Below are positions 60,194 through 64,000 of a DNA stretch of 64,000 bases, piece after piece (the first letter of the stretch is position 1; each line of letters opens with the position of its first letter). Source of the stretch: Bacteroidota bacterium (lineage in GTDB: Bacteria; Bacteroidota; Bacteroidia; Chitinophagales; Chitinophagaceae); assembly GCA_018266775.1 (NCBI GenBank), contig JAFDZS010000001.1, forward strand, positions 685,190-749,189, written 5' to 3'. Under the pieces are notes generated by a model. That model saw only the letters and a list, made by a program, of their open reading frames with translations. It did not search any database and was not told the origin of the DNA. A program made the position numbers and the translations under genes.

Positions 60194-61111
60194 ATGTTGC
60201 CAGAACGGGAAAATATGAAGTTTGTGCGTGAAGGAATTGCGCTTGACAATGAGAAAAAAAATGCGGTGTATTATTCTGAACTGAATGAATATTTCAGTTC
60301 AAATGCCTTCAGGAATTTCAGCATTAAAATTCCTTTGCAGGGTACGGTAAGGTACAGAACAGAAAAAGGAGAGACGCAGGTAAGCAAGGGAAGTTTTCTT
60401 TTAGGCTGTATGCAGGAGGGTAAAGTAATAGTTGACGACACCATCCTTGTTAAAAGTATCTGTATAGATATTGATGAACATACTATAAGTGAAGCTTTTA
60501 ATGCTGTAGCGGCCGAAGGGAAGTTTGAGCTGGACAATTTAGAGGCTGAACATTTCAGTGCGCCCCATTATTTCGATAATAAATATGTTATACGTTCCTG
60601 CAGGCTGGGTTCTGTTTTAAGCAAAACAGTACAGGATATACTAAAAGATGAAGTTACTTTAGATGATGAATTCTTTTTTTCGCTGGCACAGGAGGTGATA
60701 TTACATGAACTGATGAACAATAAAAGTTTGGCAGGTATAAAAGCAGTACAGGTAAGCACACGACGGGAAATACTGTCGCGGTTATATACCGGCAAAGCCT
60801 ATATTGAAGATAATTTCTTAAAAAACCCTGCCATACAGGTTATTGCCAAAGAGTGCAGCATGTCTCCATTTAACTTTTTCAGAAATTTCAGGCAGGCCTT
60901 CGGGGTAACGCCCTATCAGTATATGTTATCGAAACGCCTGGAGCATGCCCGGTTATTAATTGTAATGAACCACTCGCTTAAACAGGTGGCGTCTGTTTGC
61001 GGCTTCCCCGATATTTTTACTTTCAGTAAAGCTTTCAAAAGAACATTTGGCGTGGCGCCCAGCCATTATAAATCATCTCCGTATCATAACAGGGAGAACA
61101 GCTTATTTTAA
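60194..61111 (+). CDS. AraC-family transcriptional regulator
   Basis: A 305-residue regulator. The N-terminal 190 residues are an unrecognised sensor part (FRNFSIKIPLQGTVRYRTEK). The C-terminal AraC domain (about 205-300) has two helix-turn-helix motifs: NPAIQVIAKECSMSPFNFFR and VASVCGFPDIFTFSKAFKRT, then FGVAPSHYKSSP. The domain order is typical for AraC regulators of carbohydrate or stress genes. Its targets are unknown; the SusC-type gene downstream is one possibility. Confidence 0.9.
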   Translation: MLPERENMKFVREGIALDNEKKNAVYYSELNEYFSSNAFRNFSIKIPLQGTVRYRTEKGETQVSKGSFLLGCMQEGKVIVDDTILVKSICIDIDEHTISEAFNAVAAEGKFELDNLEAEHFSAPHYFDNKYVIRSCRLGSVLSKTVQDILKDEVTLDDEFFFSLAQEVILHELMNNKSLAGIKAVQVSTRREILSRLYTGKAYIEDNFLKNPAIQVIAKECSMSPFNFFRNFRQAFGVTPYQYMLSKRLEHARLLIVMNHSLKQVASVCGFPDIFTFSKAFKRTFGVAPSHYKSSPYHNRENSLF

Positions 61112-61392
61112 AAAGAATTCAATTTACAGGAAAACGAAAAGGCTTCTGGTGAAGAAAAAAACAAGGGCTGGTGGTGGAAACAACCTGCCGTTGTGTAAAC
61201 TTATTTAGTTCACATGAGAAGCTCTTATATAAATTTGATTAAGACTTTGTTTGATAAAACAGTATTAATAATATAAAACTACAGTACCACTATGTTTTCA
61301 GAAATGTTTTTTTTACTGAAACAACGAAAATGCTGCTGAAGGGAAAATAAATTGCACTAACATAGCCAGCTAAGCAGTATTAGACAAAGTAA

Positions 61393-62148
61393 TCAGCTTT
61401 CCAGCCAGTTCTTTAGTTTGGAAAAACTCTGGTAGCTGATATCTACACGGGGCTTTTCAGCTTCATTGATGATGATCTCAAACCTGTTATCATCCTGCTG
61501 CCTGATCTTTTGAATAAAATTCCTGTTTACCAGGAACTGACGGTTGGCCCTGAAAAATAAATGATGATTCAGTTCATTCTCCAGTTCAATAAGTGTATAG
61601 GGAATGATAAATTTATTGCCACTTTCATCCAGCCCAAATGTTACTTTGTTTTCCGAATAAAAAGCGGTAATCTGTTTGGAATGCACCAACTGAAACTCTT
61701 TACCCCTTTTCACTACAAAAGTTTTATTCAGTTCTTTTTCTGCCTGCGGCATGGCTGCAGTTGGAGTACTTTTACTGTGTTGAAAAAATCTTTTCAGTAA
61801 TGTCAGCTTATCTATGGCATGCTGAAGGTTTCCATTTACAACTGGTATTGATATTACATCAAGCACCGGTGTATTATTATAGTTAAGCACTTGTGTCGTT
61901 GTATTAAAAACAATCAGGGGTTGCATCAGCTTCAGTTGCTTTTTATCAAGCGCTGCAAGTATTATATCGTCTGTAACAATACAATCAGGTTGCAGTTCTG
62001 CTATTTCTTTTTCGGTAATACCTGTTTCTGCAAATTGAATTTCCTGCAGGTTCACTGGTGATGATATGGCCTGGAAAGCATTGCGGATGATCTGTAAATT
62101 GTCTGTATTACCTGCAATTGCTGCGACAGCTATCGGGGGGTTACTCAT
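61393..62148 (-). CDS. LytTR-domain transcriptional regulator
   Basis: A 251-residue protein with a C-terminal LytTR DNA-binding domain (about 150-248: FVVKRGKEFQLVHSKQITAF, then FFRANRQFLVNRNFIQKIRQ and the end SYQSFSKLKNWLES). The N-terminal part resembles a degenerate receiver domain (AVAAIAGNTDNLQIIRNAFQ) without a clear phospho-acceptor Asp at the usual place. No partner histidine kinase is next to it. It is divergent from the SusC-type gene and could regulate it. Confidence 0.85.
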   Translation of the reverse strand: MSNPPIAVAAIAGNTDNLQIIRNAFQAISSPVNLQEIQFAETGITEKEIAELQPDCIVTDDIILAALDKKQLKLMQPLIVFNTTTQVLNYNNTPVLDVISIPVVNGNLQHAIDKLTLLKRFFQHSKSTPTAAMPQAEKELNKTFVVKRGKEFQLVHSKQITAFYSENKVTFGLDESGNKFIIPYTLIELENELNHHLFFRANRQFLVNRNFIQKIRQQDDNRFEIIINEAEKPRVDISYQSFSKLKNWLES

Positions 62149-62427
62149 AACATTAGTTGCTTGCGTGTTTCATAATGATTCTCTGTATGTGCTTTTTTCA
62201 TACGGCGATATCATTTTTCCTTCCTGGTAATAATGAATAGTAATAATGATCAAATGATAGTAATGGCAGGCTGGTTTCTTTCAAAGTACAATTTTACAAA
62301 ACGATTACAATGTATCAGGTTAGTAAATGTTAAATCAATTTGTCAAAAAATGCTATTTTTTTAGCTGGGCTATTCTATATAATTATTAAGCAGGCATTTT
62401 TTCTTCTCCGGGGTTTTCATTTTTTTC

Positions 62428-62458
62428 GGCATGCATCTAATTAGTTAATTAGCATGCC
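62428..62458. promoter_or_regulatory. Inverted repeat upstream of the SusC-type gene
   Basis: GGCATGC (62428-62434) pairs perfectly with GCATGCC (62452-62458); between them lies CTAATTAG and TTAATTA. It is about 60-90 bases before the SusC start, in the 371-base gap between it and the LytTR gene. It could be an operator or leader hairpin. The rest of the gap shows no gene. Confidence 0.5.
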
Positions 62459-62519
62459 CATATTACTTACACGCTTAACCAGGTGAGTAATATAGTTTTC
62501 ATTAAAAACAAATAGTATT

Positions 62520-64000
62520 ATGCTAAAATTTAAACTACTGCTTTTGCTGCTTTTTGTAACTGCGGCCAGTGCATTTGCACAAACCCGGACTATTTCGGGC
62601 AAGGTTACAGACAAAGATGGCAACCCCATTCCTTTTGCATCAGTTAAAATTAAAGGAACCCCAAATGGTGTACCTGCTGATGCGGCCGGTGCTTACACCC
62701 TTAAAGTTAAAACTGGCGATGTGCTGGTAATTTCAGGTTCAGGCTTTAAAGCTGCTGAAGTTACGGTGGGCTCATCAACTGTTTTGAATACAATACTTGA
62801 ACCCGGCAGCTCAGAATTAAAAGAGGTGGTGATATCAAGTGCTTATGGTGTTAAAAGAAGTTTGAAAACTGCCAGCGCCAATAACCAGGTGGTTACCGGC
62901 GAACAGTTGAATACCATTCGTAACACCAACATCAACGAAGCTTTGGCCGGTAAAGTATCCGGTATCCAGTTACGTGGCCAGTCTGGCGCTAAATTAACCA
63001 GTACCGGTAATGTGTTATTACATGGTGCAAACTCCATTGGCGGTAACTCTGGTTTATTATATGTACTGGATGGTACAAGGGTTTCTGCAGATGATATCAA
63101 CCCGGATGATGTTGAAGATGTTTCCTTGTTGTTAGGCCCTGCCGCTGCTGCCTTATTTGGTCCTGATGGACAAAACGGTGCCATGGTGGTAACTTCTAAA
63201 AAGGCAAAAAAAGGCGCTACCAATTCTGTTGGTATCGACCTGAGTTTAGGAACAAGGTTTGATAATGTTTACATTCTTCCCAACTACCAGAACTCATACG
63301 CCGGTGGTGATTTTTCTGATATGAAAAAATACACCTGGAAAGCAGGCCAGCCTGTTGAATGGAAAGCGTTGGATGGTAAATACTATCCTGACTATTCAGA
63401 AGACGTAAGCTGGGGGCCGCGTATGGTGGGCCAGGAATATATTCCCTGGTATGCCTGGTACCCCGGTAATGAATATTCATTCAAAACCGCTTCATTAGTA
63501 CCACAACCCAACAATGCCCGCGATTTCTACCAAACACAGGTGAAGAATTACAACACTATTACCTTCTCTAAAGCCAATGACAATTCCAATGTTAAGATCA
63601 GTTATTCTAACGTGGATGTTAAAGGTTTGATTTATACTACCTGGTTAAAAAGAAACCAGTTTACAACCAGTACTTCAATTGATTTAAATAACCGTTTGAC
63701 TGCAGCTTTTAACGTTAATGTTATTGGCCAAAAATCAAGTGGTGATTTTAATGATGCTTATGCCAACCAGTCATCAGGTTCATTTAACCAATGGTTTCAC
63801 CGCGACCTGGATATGAGCATTGTAAAAGCATTGAAAGATTTGAAGAGCCCAACCGGTATCCAGGCCAGCTGGAACCACAATGGCCCGGACAACTATACTG
63901 CTGCAAACCCTAAAGACTTTTATGGTCCTTACTACTGGCAGAACTTCTATACCGCTTACGACCAGGTTCAAAATCTGAACAATTTCACTAAAATACTGGG
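62520..64000 (+). CDS. SusC/RagA-type TonB-linked outer membrane protein (partial)
   Basis: The gene starts at the ATG at 62520 and runs off the right edge; about 493 residues are visible. A signal peptide (MLKFKLLLLLLFVTAASAFA) is followed by the carboxypeptidase-like domain (RTISGKVTDKDGNPIPFASV), the SusC linker and the plug (NTNINEALAGKVSGIQLRGQ, then SGLLYVLDGTRVSADDINPD). The barrel begins after VVTSKKAKKG. It imports glycans or peptides with a SusD partner, which would lie beyond the window. Confidence 0.92.
   Translation, partial: MLKFKLLLLLLFVTAASAFAQTRTISGKVTDKDGNPIPFASVKIKGTPNGVPADAAGAYTLKVKTGDVLVISGSGFKAAEVTVGSSTVLNTILEPGSSELKEVVISSAYGVKRSLKTASANNQVVTGEQLNTIRNTNINEALAGKVSGIQLRGQSGAKLTSTGNVLLHGANSIGGNSGLLYVLDGTRVSADDINPDDVEDVSLLLGPAAAALFGPDGQNGAMVVTSKKAKKGATNSVGIDLSLGTRFDNVYILPNYQNSYAGGDFSDMKKYTWKAGQPVEWKALDGKYYPDYSEDVSWGPRMVGQEYIPWYAWYPGNEYSFKTASLVPQPNNARDFYQTQVKNYNTITFSKANDNSNVKISYSNVDVKGLIYTTWLKRNQFTTSTSIDLNNRLTAAFNVNVIGQKSSGDFNDAYANQSSGSFNQWFHRDLDMSIVKALKDLKSPTGIQASWNHNGPDNYTAANPKDFYGPYYWQNFYTAYDQVQNLNNFTKIL

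Overview
The window is chromosomal DNA of a Bacteroidota bacterium, most likely of the Chitinophagaceae type (family-level placement is inference). The signs are TAnnTTTG-type promoter boxes, a SusC/RagA receptor with a carboxypeptidase-like N-terminal domain, several short lipoproteins, TonB-dependent and MG2-domain surface proteins, tRNA genes without encoded CCA, and almost no Shine-Dalgarno sites.

Positions 1-33000 are mainly housekeeping and cell-envelope genes: gatB, a PDZ protein, alaS, two M23 peptidases, a MerR regulator, an MscS channel, lpxH, ftsH, rsfS, birA, bcp, a carB without the C-terminal regulatory domain, comEC, purH, an EamA transporter, a lycopene-cyclase-domain protein, and the oxidative pentose phosphate operon gnd-zwf-pgl. 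Several units end in clear hairpin terminators.

Positions 33100-36200 hold a DNA-damage module: umuD, a REP-associated tyrosine transposase and umuC on the minus strand, with a 2'-5' RNA ligase-like gene divergent from umuD. The shared intergenic region carries three copies of a CTAA-N5-TTAG palindrome. REP-like palindromes lie beside the transposase gene and at three other loci (about 3764, 27561 and 46021).

Positions 36200-47600 are the accessory part. They begin with a repeat array and a SplB-like radical SAM gene, then an AT-rich pair (TcmP plus DUF5131 three-Cys protein) and a few very small transcription units. Next comes an RNA-centred island: nine tightly packed tRNA genes, a very basic unknown protein, a YkuK-type RNase H-fold protein, a membrane-anchored BCS1-like AAA ATPase, two tRNA-like RNAs whose 3' half precedes the 5' half (apparent circular permutation), a slipin/SPFH protein and the RNA ligase RtcB. 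All are on the plus strand. I read this as a tRNA supply and RNA-repair system. The permuted tRNA-like RNAs beside an RNA ligase are the most unusual signal in the window.

Positions 47600-64000 return to envelope and transport genes: two small membrane proteins, a sugar kinase fused to a RapZ C-terminal domain followed by a nucleotidyltransferase (AmgK/MurU-like pair), a TonB-dependent receptor with an HlyD adaptor and a TolC protein, an MG2-domain protein, AraC and LytTR regulators, and a SusC-type receptor running off the window end.
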